64,000 nucleotides of DNA. Source: Paenibacillus glycanilyticus NBRC 16618 (GTDB lineage Bacteria; Bacillota; Bacilli; Paenibacillales; Paenibacillaceae). Shown here piece by piece: positions 52,210-60,326 of this stretch (position 1 is the first letter of the stretch; the number at the start of each line of letters is the position of its first letter). The stretch covers positions 1 to 64,000 of the forward strand of contig NZ_BILY01000034.1 in assembly GCF_004000805.1 (NCBI RefSeq), in the 5' to 3' direction. A program made the position numbers and the translations under genes. The notes under the pieces are model-generated. The model did not search any database, was not told where the DNA came from, and saw only the letters and a program-made list of their open reading frames with translations.

Positions 52210-53568
52210 ATGGGAATATTTGATGACGATTTCTACTCGACCAAAGTATCAAGACGTGCTCGTTCCACTTCTTCGAAGGATGAATTTGCCTTCTCCAATA
52301 AAAAGGGAATGCGTAACTGGTCGAATGTCCGAATCGCATTTGTTGCTTCTTTCACCAGCGCGGTGGCAGCGGTATTGTTGTTTGTGCTTGTCTTTGGCGG
52401 CGGGGGCATCGGTCCGGGCTCGCATGCGGCAAGTGTATCAGCATCCGGAAGCGCCTCGCTGGAGCAACGAACGATTCAAGCTTCGGCTAAGGTGCGGCCG
52501 GCGGTAGTCAGCGTTATTAATGAACAGACGGTTCCTTATGGGCTTGCTCCCGGTGACGGCACCCAGGAACAAGCAGGCAGCGGAGAGGAAGGACAGATTC
52601 AGGGTTCGAAGCAGGAGGTAGGCGTTGGCTCCGGCGTTATCTTCAAGCTGAAGGACGGCAAGGCCTACATTATTACGAATCATCATGTCATTGCAGGCGC
52701 CGAGTCGGTGAAGGTTATGCTCGTGAACGGCGAGAAGCGTGAAGCGAAGATCGTTGGCAGCGACCAGATTACGGATCTGGCGGTGCTCGAGATGGACGGC
52801 AAAGACATTAAGACGGCAGCGGAGATCGGCAATTCGTCGAAGCTGCAGCCAGCTGAATTCGTTCTTGCGATTGGCAATCCGCTTGGACTTGGCGATTCGC
52901 TGTCGATGGGGATTGTAAGCAAGACGCACCGGGTCGTGCCGGTATCCTTGAACGAGGATGGGGTGTACGACTGGCAGCAGGAAGTCATTCAGGTTAACGT
53001 CTCGATTAACGAAGGCAACAGCGGCGGACCCCTGATTGATATGGACGGCAAGGTTGTTGGCATTAACAGCATGAAGATTGCCGAGGTAGGCGTTGAGGGA
53101 TTAGGCTTTGCGATTCCGATTGATAACGCGATGCCTATTATCGACAGCTTAATGGAGAAGGGTTATGTATCTCGCCCTTATCTTGGCGTCTACACGGTAG
53201 ACCTGGAGCAGTATTTCGCGCAAAAGCAGCAGGAGGAGCAGGCGGCTGGCAGCGACGGAAAGACTGACCAGGGTGCCGGCGCAGCTTCGGGAAGCGAGGA
53301 ATCCGATCTGCCCGAGCTGAATCTCCCAGATGAAGTGTTCAATGGGGTTATCGTGCTTGAAGCGGTAGGACCGGCGAAGGACGCGGGCATGAAGCTGAAC
53401 GATGTGATCGTGAAGCTGGACGAGAAAAGCATTAGCAGCACCTTGGAGCTGCGCCAATACTTGTACCAGACGAAGCATATCGGCGATGAGATCAAAGTGA
53501 CCTTCTACCGTGACGGCAAGCTGAAGACGGCATCGTTCAAGCTGGCGGAGAAAACGAAGGATGAATAA
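52210..53568 (+). CDS. HtrA-type serine protease (S1C) with PDZ domain
   Basis: A 452-residue membrane-anchored protease of the DegP/HtrA family, expected to remove misfolded exported proteins. After a cytoplasmic start there is one membrane helix (about 37-60). The catalytic triad is visible as His in TNHHVIAGA, Asp in ITDLAVLEMD and Ser in GNSGGPLID. One PDZ domain lies at about 330-440, with a Gly/Glu-rich insert. GAAAGGAG precedes the ATG. In B. subtilis the gene after yycJ is the HtrC homologue yyxA, the likely counterpart. Confidence 0.95.
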   Translation: MGIFDDDFYSTKVSRRARSTSSKDEFAFSNKKGMRNWSNVRIAFVASFTSAVAAVLLFVLVFGGGGIGPGSHAASVSASGSASLEQRTIQASAKVRPAVVSVINEQTVPYGLAPGDGTQEQAGSGEEGQIQGSKQEVGVGSGVIFKLKDGKAYIITNHHVIAGAESVKVMLVNGEKREAKIVGSDQITDLAVLEMDGKDIKTAAEIGNSSKLQPAEFVLAIGNPLGLGDSLSMGIVSKTHRVVPVSLNEDGVYDWQQEVIQVNVSINEGNSGGPLIDMDGKVVGINSMKIAEVGVEGLGFAIPIDNAMPIIDSLMEKGYVSRPYLGVYTVDLEQYFAQKQQEEQAAGSDGKTDQGAGAASGSEESDLPELNLPDEVFNGVIVLEAVGPAKDAGMKLNDVIVKLDEKSISSTLELRQYLYQTKHIGDEIKVTFYRDGKLKTASFKLAEKTKDE

Positions 53569-53576
53569 GCGTAAGG

Positions 53577-53615
53577 AAGCTGTGCTGACGGGAAACGGTT
53601 GGCACGGCTTTTTTT
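53577..53615 (+). terminator. Terminator of HtrA-type gene
   Basis: AAGCTGTGC and GCACGGCTT pair (one G-U) around a 16-base loop, followed by a T run. Confidence 0.8.
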
Positions 53616-53739
53616 GTGCGTTGCGCCATTCCCCGACTAAAGTCTAACCCTCGAGCCATCCTCTGGAAGGTTTCTGGCAAATCTCCGCTGGCGTAAACTA
53701 TATTCAAGAAGCAAGAGCAGAGAGGGAGAGAAATCAACT

Positions 53740-54651
53740 ATGAATAGACGATGGGTTAGAAATACGATAGGAGTGGTCCTTGTGGCGATCGGAATAATGG
53801 CGTTGTTGCAATATCAATTCGGCGGAGTGAAGAGCAAGGAATATGCCCATACTTTGCAGCTCGAGGATAAAATGCAGGAGCTTAGCCTTACATCCGACAG
53901 CCTTGGACTGGAAGTGGATTTTGTTCCAAGCACGGACGGAAGCAACTCGATTCATGTCGAAGGCAAAGCAAAGTCGGAGGTTATCGATCAGATCAAGAAC
54001 GCAAGAGTCGAGAACGGAAAGCTTGATCTTCGGTTGAAGGAGAAGTGGCATTTCGGATTGTTCGATTTCTCCGGCTGGAACGATAAGCAGGTCATAACCG
54101 TGTCGCTGACCGAAGAAGCCATGTCGTCTCTTGAATCGTTGAAGGTAAAGAGCGATTCGGGTTCCGTGAGAGTAGATGGCGCAAAAGCGGCTGACAGCCA
54201 GGTGGAGACCGATTCGGGAAGCATCCGGCTTGGCAGCTTCGAGGGCGGCACGTTGTCGCTGAAGTCCGATTCCGGAAGCATTAAACTAGAGAGCTTTAAA
54301 GGCAGCAGCTTGTCGATCAAGTCCGATTCGGGAAGCATTCATGCGGGGACTGTTGGAGCAGAGCTGAAGGCTTCGTCCGACTCCGGCAGCATTACGATCG
54401 ATCATCTGAACGGAAAGGCTGTTGTACGTTCCGATTCCGGCAGTATCCGCATGGTGAAGGACGATACAACCGGCGTAGACGTGAAGAGCGACTCCGGCAG
54501 CGTAAGAATCGAGATCCCTTCTTCGTACGGCGGAATGTATGATCTGGATTCCGATTCGGGATCCATTCATAAACCGGATCAACAAGGAACATCGGGAGAA
54601 GTTATCAAGGTTCGCACGGACAGCGGCAGTATTCGAATTAGCCAACCGTAA
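53740..54651 (+). CDS. DUF4097 repeat protein with nine DSGS repeats
   Basis: A 303-residue protein with one N-terminal membrane helix (about 9-26) and an outside domain of the DUF4097 type, a predicted beta-helix. From residue 138 on, [ST]DSGS[IV] occurs nine times with a spacing of 18-22 residues, as one turn per repeat. Related proteins are often in operons with envelope-stress genes; function is unknown. No partner gene is adjacent. Confidence 0.88.
   Translation: MNRRWVRNTIGVVLVAIGIMALLQYQFGGVKSKEYAHTLQLEDKMQELSLTSDSLGLEVDFVPSTDGSNSIHVEGKAKSEVIDQIKNARVENGKLDLRLKEKWHFGLFDFSGWNDKQVITVSLTEEAMSSLESLKVKSDSGSVRVDGAKAADSQVETDSGSIRLGSFEGGTLSLKSDSGSIKLESFKGSSLSIKSDSGSIHAGTVGAELKASSDSGSITIDHLNGKAVVRSDSGSIRMVKDDTTGVDVKSDSGSVRIEIPSSYGGMYDLDSDSGSIHKPDQQGTSGEVIKVRTDSGSIRISQP
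54151..54633 (+). repeat. Nine-fold DSGS coding repeat
   Basis: The repeat units begin at residues 138, 157, 176, 195, 213, 231, 250, 271 and 293 of the DUF4097 protein. The DNA copies are diverged in the variable parts, so this is an old protein repeat and not a recent DNA duplication. Confidence 0.9.
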
Positions 54652-54657
54652 CATAAG

Positions 54658-54693
54658 AAGCCGCACGGGCAAAGTGGATGCCCGTGCGGCTTT
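54658..54693. terminator. Bidirectional terminator, DUF4097 gene and ynfA
   Basis: AAGCCGCACGGGC and GCCCGTGCGGCTT form a 13-base perfect stem between converging genes. Confidence 0.9.
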
Positions 54694-54706
54694 GGTATTT
54701 TGCGTG

Positions 54707-55036
54707 TTAGCTGCCGCGTGGAGCGTAGAGCATGATGGCAACGCCGATGATGCAGACGGCGGCACCGATCCAGTCGTACAGATCGGGAGCTTTTTTATCG
54801 ATGAGCCATCCCCAAAGAACGGCCAGAATGATAAAGACTCCTCCATAAGCAGCATAGACGCGGCCAAAAGAGGGGAAATTCTGTAGGGTGGGAATAACGC
54901 CGTACGCAATCAGGATTATGCCGCCTACGATGCCGTACCAGAGCGGCTTTGCTTCGCGAAGCCATAACCAGACCAGATAACCGCCGCCAATCTCGGCCAG
55001 GCCGGCAATTACGAACAGGGCAATAGCAATAAACAC
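54707..55036 (-). CDS. YnfA family membrane protein
   Basis: A 109-residue membrane protein with four helices of the YnfA (UPF0060) family, distantly related to small multidrug-resistance exporters; transport is unproven. Typical segments are AGLAEIGGGYLVWLWLRE and GRVYAAYGGVFI. GTG at 55036 has AAGGAGAA seven bases upstream and gives the usual length, so an in-frame ATG 12 codons earlier is not needed. Confidence 0.9.
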   Translation of the reverse strand: MFIAIALFVIAGLAEIGGGYLVWLWLREAKPLWYGIVGGIILIAYGVIPTLQNFPSFGRVYAAYGGVFIILAVLWGWLIDKKAPDLYDWIGAAVCIIGVAIMLYAPRGS

Positions 55037-55194
55037 GGGATATTCTCCTTCTTCGCATAGACTTGTAATCATTATAGCGTGATGGCCGGGGGAAGGAAAT
55101 GAAAGGGAGAATTGGCCGGATTACTTCACATCGGCAGGCTTGTTTGCTATGCTAGCTGTATAATAAACAACTTTGAAGAGGAAGCGAAATTCGA

Positions 55195-55365
55195 ATGTAT
55201 TGTGTGTGCAAGCAGCATGTAGAGCTGGCAATTGATAAATTTGTTGACGAATACGAGGATGCGCCGGATATTGTCGATTTGAAGGAAACGGAATTTGCGG
55301 ATTGGGATCCGCCTCGCAGCTGCGATCTTTGCAGTGAGGCAGCCGCCGAGTTTTTGGTGGTATAG
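55195..55365 (+). CDS. CxxH/CxxC small protein (BA_5709 family)
   Basis: A 56-residue protein with C5-KQ-H8 near the start and CDLC at 43-46, an arrangement that should bind one zinc ion. It matches the CxxH/CxxC family (BA_5709 type, YyzF in B. subtilis), found near rlmH in Bacilli. The central part is acidic. A GAAGAGGAAG site precedes the ATG, and a TATAAT (55159-55164) lies about 30 bases upstream. Confidence 0.88.
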   Translation: MYCVCKQHVELAIDKFVDEYEDAPDIVDLKETEFADWDPPRSCDLCSEAAAEFLVV

Positions 55366-55453
55366 GAAGAGAAATTCGTTTGAGGCGCTTGCCGCATAGG
55401 TGCGGGGGCGCTTTTTTCATAAGGCTGGGATGGCCGTGCAAGGGGGATACCCT

Positions 55454-56155
55454 ATGAAGAAATGGATGCTTGCATGCCTCCTGTTGCTTCAAGGATGCGA
55501 TAACGGTGCCGGAGGCGACCGTCATATTCAAGAAGAGGAGAGTGTACGCTTAATGGGAACGATTGATGAACAGCTGCTTCAAGCCTCGGAGGATGGAGAA
55601 GCCGATAAAGTCCGCCAACTGATTCAAGACGGCGCAAACCTGGATGTTCAGGATGCGAAGGGACGCACCCCTCTTATGATCGCGACCTACAATAAGGATT
55701 ACGCGGTGGCAGAGGTGCTGACTGAAGCGGGAGCGGATGTGAATTTACGGGATGAGATGCTGAATTCTCCATTCTTGTATGCCGGGGCAGAAGGGTATTT
55801 GGACATTCTGAGGCTTACGATTGATGCCGGAGCGGATACGAAGATAACGAACCGTTACGGAGGCATTGCCATTATCCCGGCCTCGGAACATGGTTATGTC
55901 GAGGTTGTTCGGGAGCTGCTAGAGCGAACGGATACGAATGTGAATCATGTCAATAATCTCGGTTGGACAGCATTGCTCGAAGCCATTATTCTCAATAACG
56001 GTAATGAGCGGCAGGTAGAGACGGTAAAGCTGCTGATCGAGCATGGGGCGGACGTCAATCTGGCCGACAACGATGGCGTTACGCCGCTGCAGCATGCCCG
56101 CAAGAGAGGGTTTAAAAAAATCGAGCAGCTGCTGGTTAATGCCGGAGCGAAGTAG
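55454..56155 (+). CDS. Ankyrin-repeat lipoprotein-like protein
   Basis: A 233-residue protein with a short N-terminal signal (KKWMLACLLLLQGCDN) that resembles a lipoprotein signal, although Gln at -2 is atypical. Five to six ankyrin repeats follow, recognisable by GADVNLRD, TPLMIATYNKD and GVTPLQHARKRG. Ankyrin repeats mediate protein binding; no partner is apparent. ATG at 55454 has AGGGGG eight bases upstream. Its stop lies eight bases before a parS-like palindrome. Confidence 0.85.
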   Translation: MKKWMLACLLLLQGCDNGAGGDRHIQEEESVRLMGTIDEQLLQASEDGEADKVRQLIQDGANLDVQDAKGRTPLMIATYNKDYAVAEVLTEAGADVNLRDEMLNSPFLYAGAEGYLDILRLTIDAGADTKITNRYGGIAIIPASEHGYVEVVRELLERTDTNVNHVNNLGWTALLEAIILNNGNERQVETVKLLIEHGADVNLADNDGVTPLQHARKRGFKKIEQLLVNAGAK

Positions 56156-56163
56156 CGCAAAGA

Positions 56164-56177
56164 GTTCCACGTGGAAC
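56164..56177. other. parS-like palindrome
   Basis: GTTCCACGTGGAAC is a perfect 14-base palindrome matching the parS core. The outer bases are A and G instead of T and A, so it differs from the 16-base consensus at both ends. It is about 38 kb from parS site 1. Confidence 0.55.
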
Positions 56178-56237
56178 GTAAGAGCAGCTTAAATGGAGAC
56201 CATTGGGGTCGTTATTATACATAAAGGATGAACATTC

Positions 56238-56717
56238 ATGCATATACAGATTGCTTCGGTTGGCAAGCTTAAGGAAAAATATTTGGTGCAAGGCATCGCG
56301 GAGTATGCCAAGCGGCTCGGGCCGTACGTGAAGCTAACGCTCACGGAAGTGCCTGACGAGAAGGCGCCGGAGACAATGAGTCCGGCGGAGGAAGCGCAAG
56401 TACGCGAGCGGGAAGGGGAACGGCTTCTGGCGCAGCTGAAGCCGGACGCCCATGTTGTCGCGCTCGCGATTGGGGGCGAGCTCTGGTCCAGCGAGGATCT
56501 CGCGGACCAGCTCGATAAGCTGGCCACGTATGGGCGAAGCCACGTGGCGTTTGTCATTGGCGGGAGCACGGGGCTTGCTCCCGCGGTGCTGCAGCGCGCC
56601 CAGCAGAAGCTCAGCTTCGGGCGCATGACGCTGCCGCACCAGCTGATGCGGCTGGTGCTGATCGAGCAGATCTACCGCGCGGTGAAGATTAACCGCGGTG
56701 AACCGTATCATAAGTGA
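56238..56717 (+). CDS. rlmH: 23S rRNA pseudouridine-1915 methyltransferase RlmH
   Basis: RlmH methylates N3 of pseudouridine 1915 in 23S rRNA. The 159-residue SPOUT protein starts MHIQIASVGKLKEKYLVQG and has the SAM knot VAFVIGGSTGLAP and a C-terminal LIEQIYRAVKINRGEPYHK. AAAGGAT precedes the ATG. The context after yyzF-type and wal genes is usual for Bacilli. Confidence 0.97.
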   Translation: MHIQIASVGKLKEKYLVQGIAEYAKRLGPYVKLTLTEVPDEKAPETMSPAEEAQVREREGERLLAQLKPDAHVVALAIGGELWSSEDLADQLDKLATYGRSHVAFVIGGSTGLAPAVLQRAQQKLSFGRMTLPHQLMRLVLIEQIYRAVKINRGEPYHK

Positions 56718-56743
56718 AGGTAAGTTTTGATTAAAAAAAGGAC

Positions 56744-56774
56744 TTGAAGGTGACGTTACGTAACCCGATATAAT
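56744..56774 (+). promoter_or_regulatory. Promoter with 19-base spacer and central palindrome
   Basis: TTGAAG (56744-56749) and a perfect TATAAT (56769-56774) are 19 bases apart. The palindrome GTTACGTAAC (56755-56764) lies within the spacer. A 19-base spacer with a dyad between -35 and -10 is the hallmark of MerR-activated promoters. It should drive the Nudix-DUF4406 gene. Confidence 0.55.
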
Positions 56775-56800
56775 GAGATTCATCGGGAGGGAGGAATACG

Positions 56801-57751
56801 ATGAATCCAAAGATCCGAATCGTAAACGAAGAAATTTTGTCTGATAACTGGTATGTGCTTAAGAAAATTACTTACATGAGCGAAGCAAGGGATGGTTCCT
56901 GGAATAGTCAGTCCAGGGAATCATACGACCGTGGAAACGGTGCAACGATCTTGCTCTATAATCGGGATAAGCAGACGGTTATTTTGACGCGGCAGTTCCG
57001 GATCCCGACTTACGTGAACGGAAACGAGACGGGGTTATTAATCGAAGCTTGCGCAGGTTTGTTAGATAAGGAAAGCGCGGAAGACAGCATTCGCCGGGAG
57101 ACCGAAGAGGAGACCGGTTACAGGGTAGCTAACGTGCAAAAAATCGGCGAAGCCTACATGTCGCCAGGGTCCGTAACGGAAATTTTGCATTTTTTCGTCG
57201 CGGAATATTCGCCAGTCATGAAAATTGGAGAGGGCGGAGGAGTCAAGGAGGAGCAGGAAAACATTGAAGTGCTGGAATATCCTTTCCAGCAGGCGCTCGA
57301 TATGATAAAAACAGGAGAGATCAAAGACGGAAAAACGATTATGCTGCTGCAATACGCTCAAATTAATCGGCTGCTTGACCCTGTTTTAAGACAGCAGCAT
57401 ATCCTTATTGCAGGCCCTTATCGTTCGGGAACGGGAGACGATCCGGATTTGATTCGCCGCAACATCGAATTGATGAACGATATCGCGCTACAGGTATATG
57501 AGGCGGGCCATTTGCCTGTGCTTGGCGAGTGGTATGCACTTCCATTAATCGAGAAGGCAGGTTCACGGCAGATCGGAGACGATATTTTTAATCGCATATT
57601 TCATCCATCCTCCGTTCGGCTCTTGAAACATTGCGATGCGGTTCTTCGAATCGGAGGTCCCTCCCAAGGCGCCGATGAGATGGTGAGCGTCGCACAAGGA
57701 TTGGGGAAAATCATTTATAGTGATCTAAGAGATATTCCTCGAATCGCGTAG
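56801..57751 (+). CDS. Nudix hydrolase fused to DUF4406-like domain
   Basis: A 316-residue fusion. Residues 1-190 resemble the GDP-mannose pyrophosphatase NudK type: TYMSEARDGSWNSQSRE-like start, ILTRQFRIPTYVNG, and a Nudix motif (GLLDKESAEDSIRRETEEET region, 85-106) that is one residue shorter than the G-x5-E form but keeps RE-x3-EE-type acidic residues. Residues 195-316 resemble DUF4406, a nucleoside-deoxyribosyltransferase-like fold (HILIAGPYRSGTGDDPDLI, later GGPSQGADEMV). A joint role in nucleotide clean-up is plausible. GGGAGGGAGG precedes the ATG. Confidence 0.85.
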   Translation: MNPKIRIVNEEILSDNWYVLKKITYMSEARDGSWNSQSRESYDRGNGATILLYNRDKQTVILTRQFRIPTYVNGNETGLLIEACAGLLDKESAEDSIRRETEEETGYRVANVQKIGEAYMSPGSVTEILHFFVAEYSPVMKIGEGGGVKEEQENIEVLEYPFQQALDMIKTGEIKDGKTIMLLQYAQINRLLDPVLRQQHILIAGPYRSGTGDDPDLIRRNIELMNDIALQVYEAGHLPVLGEWYALPLIEKAGSRQIGDDIFNRIFHPSSVRLLKHCDAVLRIGGPSQGADEMVSVAQGLGKIIYSDLRDIPRIA

Positions 57752-57772
57752 GAGAGGTTATAGCAGGATAAA

Positions 57773-57811
57773 AGAGGAGTTCATCCCAGGGGGGGGAGGT
57801 ACTCCTTTTTT
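57773..57811 (+). terminator. Terminator after Nudix-DUF4406 gene
   Basis: AGGAGT pairs with ACTCCT, followed by Ts. The loop contains a run of eight Gs (57789-57796), which is unusual. Confidence 0.65.
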
Positions 57812-57863
57812 GATGTCATTTGTATAATCAAGATAACAATCGTTACAATGGAGGATCTTGTAG

Positions 57864-59075
57864 ATGCCAGCGCGTGAAGATAAAGAATATTGGACGACTG
57901 GACAGATTGCGAAACGGACGGGATTGACTATCCGAACCCTGCGGTATTATGACCAGATCGGGTTGCTGAAGCCATCGTATGTTAACCATGCTTCTGTCCG
58001 AATGTACGGTAAAGAGGACTTAGTTCGGTTGCAAAAAATTCATGTGCTCAAATATATCGGTCTGAGTCTTGCCGAAATAAAGCATATCATTCATGAGGGC
58101 TCATTTCTCGAGCAGGATTCAAGAAGCTCGCTTATGTTGCAAAAGGAAGTGATCCAAAAAAAAGTTGCCCACATGCAATATGTATCCAAAGCAATCGATG
58201 AGACACTTGATGTGCTGGGGAAACACCAAGCGAAAACGGAATGGGATAGCTTGTTCGAAATCATTCAGACGATTCATACCGAGAAAGATTGGGGAGAGCA
58301 ATACCGAAACGCCCTCCGGTTACAGGCTAGAATCCAGTTGTACGATACCTTCAGCGCCAATAAAATGGGATGGCACCGATGGTTCTTCGATCAGCTCGGC
58401 TCGGAACCAAATCTAAAAATATTGGAACTCGGCTGCGGAGATGCCGCCTTGTGGAGCCGAAATAGGGATAGGATACCGCCATCCTGGAGCATCATGCTTA
58501 CCGATATATCCCCGGGCATGTTGGAGGCCGCTCGCGCCAATGTAAGAGACATCAGCGGCAATTTTGCCTTTCTTGTCGCCGATGCGCAATCCATTCCGTT
58601 CCACGATGGCGAGTTCGATGTGGTTATTGCGAATCACATGCTTTATCATGTGTTGGATATCGAGCAAGCGCTGTCCGAATGCCATAGGGTTCTTAAGAAG
58701 GACGGCATGCTCTATACCTCTACCATGAGCAAAGCCCATCTTCAAGAAATGGAGCAGCTCGCGAGGGCATTCGACCCGGACCTTCGAGTGCTGGATGATG
58801 TTATGGAGAGATTCCATTTGGAAACGGGAAAGGAGATTTTGTCGTCCCACTTCCCGGTCATTGATTTGCTGCGGTATGAAGATTACATGGAGGTAGATGA
58901 GGCGGAGCCTCTCATTGATTACATGACTTCAACGCCTATGAACGCAAGAGATTATCTGAAGGGCGATAATTTAAAAGCCTTCAGAGCATATCTGAATGAG
59001 AAAATTTTAGAGGGGAACGGAAGTATCCATATTACAATGGAATCCGGGTTTTTTCGATCCAGAAAGAAATGTTAG
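57864..59075 (+). CDS. MerR regulator fused to SAM methyltransferase
   Basis: A 403-residue protein in which a MerR DNA-binding domain (about 10-80, TTGQIAKRTGLTIRTLRYYDQ) and its coiled coil (up to ~130) are joined to a class I methyltransferase. SAM motif I is ILELGCGDAALW near 186. The region DVVIANHMLYHVLDIEQAL and LKKDGMLYTSTMSK are later methyltransferase motifs. The methyltransferase may act as an effector-sensing or self-acting domain. GGAGG precedes the ATG. A TATAAT lies at 57823-57828. Substrate unknown. Confidence 0.88.
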   Translation: MPAREDKEYWTTGQIAKRTGLTIRTLRYYDQIGLLKPSYVNHASVRMYGKEDLVRLQKIHVLKYIGLSLAEIKHIIHEGSFLEQDSRSSLMLQKEVIQKKVAHMQYVSKAIDETLDVLGKHQAKTEWDSLFEIIQTIHTEKDWGEQYRNALRLQARIQLYDTFSANKMGWHRWFFDQLGSEPNLKILELGCGDAALWSRNRDRIPPSWSIMLTDISPGMLEAARANVRDISGNFAFLVADAQSIPFHDGEFDVVIANHMLYHVLDIEQALSECHRVLKKDGMLYTSTMSKAHLQEMEQLARAFDPDLRVLDDVMERFHLETGKEILSSHFPVIDLLRYEDYMEVDEAEPLIDYMTSTPMNARDYLKGDNLKAFRAYLNEKILEGNGSIHITMESGFFRSRKKC

Positions 59076-59094
59076 CAAAGGAAAGTATGACTTA

Positions 59095-59131
59095 AAAAGG
59101 GGCTTTCTCTATTTCAGAGAAAGCCCCTTTT
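59095..59131 (+). terminator. Terminator after MerR-methyltransferase gene
   Basis: AAAAGGGGCTTTCTCT and its complement form a 16-base perfect stem around ATTTC, with A/T flanks on both sides. Confidence 0.95.
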
Positions 59132-59367
59132 GCTATGTTGCCATTAGAAGGCTACTCCTAAAAAATGCTCCCAGGTTTCTTCGCTGAAGGCGAAAATCTA
59201 ACGTTTGTTGACTGTAGTCTCATGTTTTTAGTCTGGAACTGAGCAGGCGGTTTTCTATAAAATGACATCAAATAGTTGGATCAGCACTGTTTAATGAATG
59301 CGCTTACCAAGGGCTTGAGCTAAAGCGTGTACATGCTGAATGCAAACAAACGTAAGGAGTGGCGAAC

Positions 59368-60312
59368 ATGGACATGAAGAGCGGGCGAAAAAGCTTGCGA
59401 ACACGCTGGCGCACACAGGATACGGAACTGACGTTTCTGGCCTTACCAACAACGATCTGGTATATCTTGTTTTGTTTCTTGCCAATGTTCGGCCTTATTA
59501 TTGCCTTCAAAGATTTCAAGATTCACGGCGGTTTCCTGAGCAACATCATCAACAGCGATTGGACCGGCTTTAAAAATTTCGAGTTCCTGTTCAAGTCGAA
59601 CGATGCCTGGGTCGTAATCCGCAATACGCTGGGCTACAATCTGATTTTCATCGTGCTGAGCATTGCGGTACCCGTCACGTTGGCCTTGATGATCGGTCAA
59701 CTGCATAGCGGCAAGGCCGGGAAAATCTATCAGACGTTGATGTTCTTGCCGTATTTCCTTTCTTGGGTCGTGGTTTCCGCTATTGTATGGGCGTTTCTAA
59801 GCTTCGATAAAGGGATCGCCAATCAATTCCTGGCCGTCCTCGGCAACGACCCGGTGAACTGGTATATGGAGCCGAAGTATTGGCCGTACTTCCTGGTATT
59901 CATGAACGTATGGAAGGGTCTAGGCTACGGCATGGTAGTCTACTTGGCGACCATTGCCGGCATCGACAGCACGTATTACGAGGCTGCCGTCATCGACGGA
60001 GCGTCCAAATGGCAGCAAGCGCGCTACCTTACGCTTCCGCTTATGAAGCTGGTTATCGTGATGATGTTCATCTTGGCCGTAGGCCGCATCTTCTACACCG
60101 ACTTCGGTTTGTTCTTCCAAGTGCCGCGGGATTCCAATTCATTGTTCAATGTAGCGACTACAATTGACGTTCTTGTGTATAAGCAACTCAAGTCCGCAAC
60201 GCTCGGCATGGCATCGGCTTCTGCATTCTTGCAATCCGTAATGGGCTGCGTGACCATTCTGATTGCCAACTGGGTTGTTCGTCTCGTAGACCGAGAGAGC
60301 GCAATGATGTAA
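59368..60312 (+). CDS. Sugar ABC transporter permease, LplB type
   Basis: A 314-residue inner-membrane permease with six predicted helices and the EAA loop (YYEAAVIDGASKWQQARYLTLP), which contacts the ATPase. It matches LplB-type permeases that in Paenibacillus import oligosaccharides. ATG at 59368 has AAGGAG eight bases upstream. No ATPase gene is in the operon; such systems commonly share an MsmX-type ATPase encoded elsewhere. The upstream 236 bases hold no gene or clear promoter. Confidence 0.93.
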   Translation: MDMKSGRKSLRTRWRTQDTELTFLALPTTIWYILFCFLPMFGLIIAFKDFKIHGGFLSNIINSDWTGFKNFEFLFKSNDAWVVIRNTLGYNLIFIVLSIAVPVTLALMIGQLHSGKAGKIYQTLMFLPYFLSWVVVSAIVWAFLSFDKGIANQFLAVLGNDPVNWYMEPKYWPYFLVFMNVWKGLGYGMVVYLATIAGIDSTYYEAAVIDGASKWQQARYLTLPLMKLVIVMMFILAVGRIFYTDFGLFFQVPRDSNSLFNVATTIDVLVYKQLKSATLGMASASAFLQSVMGCVTILIANWVVRLVDRESAMM

Positions 60313-60326
60313 AGGGGGAAGCGGGA

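Noticed and set aside
59295..59308. Possible catabolite-repression (cre-like) site before the sugar ABC operon
   Set aside because: At least two mismatches to the cre consensus at conserved positions, so not reported as a feature.
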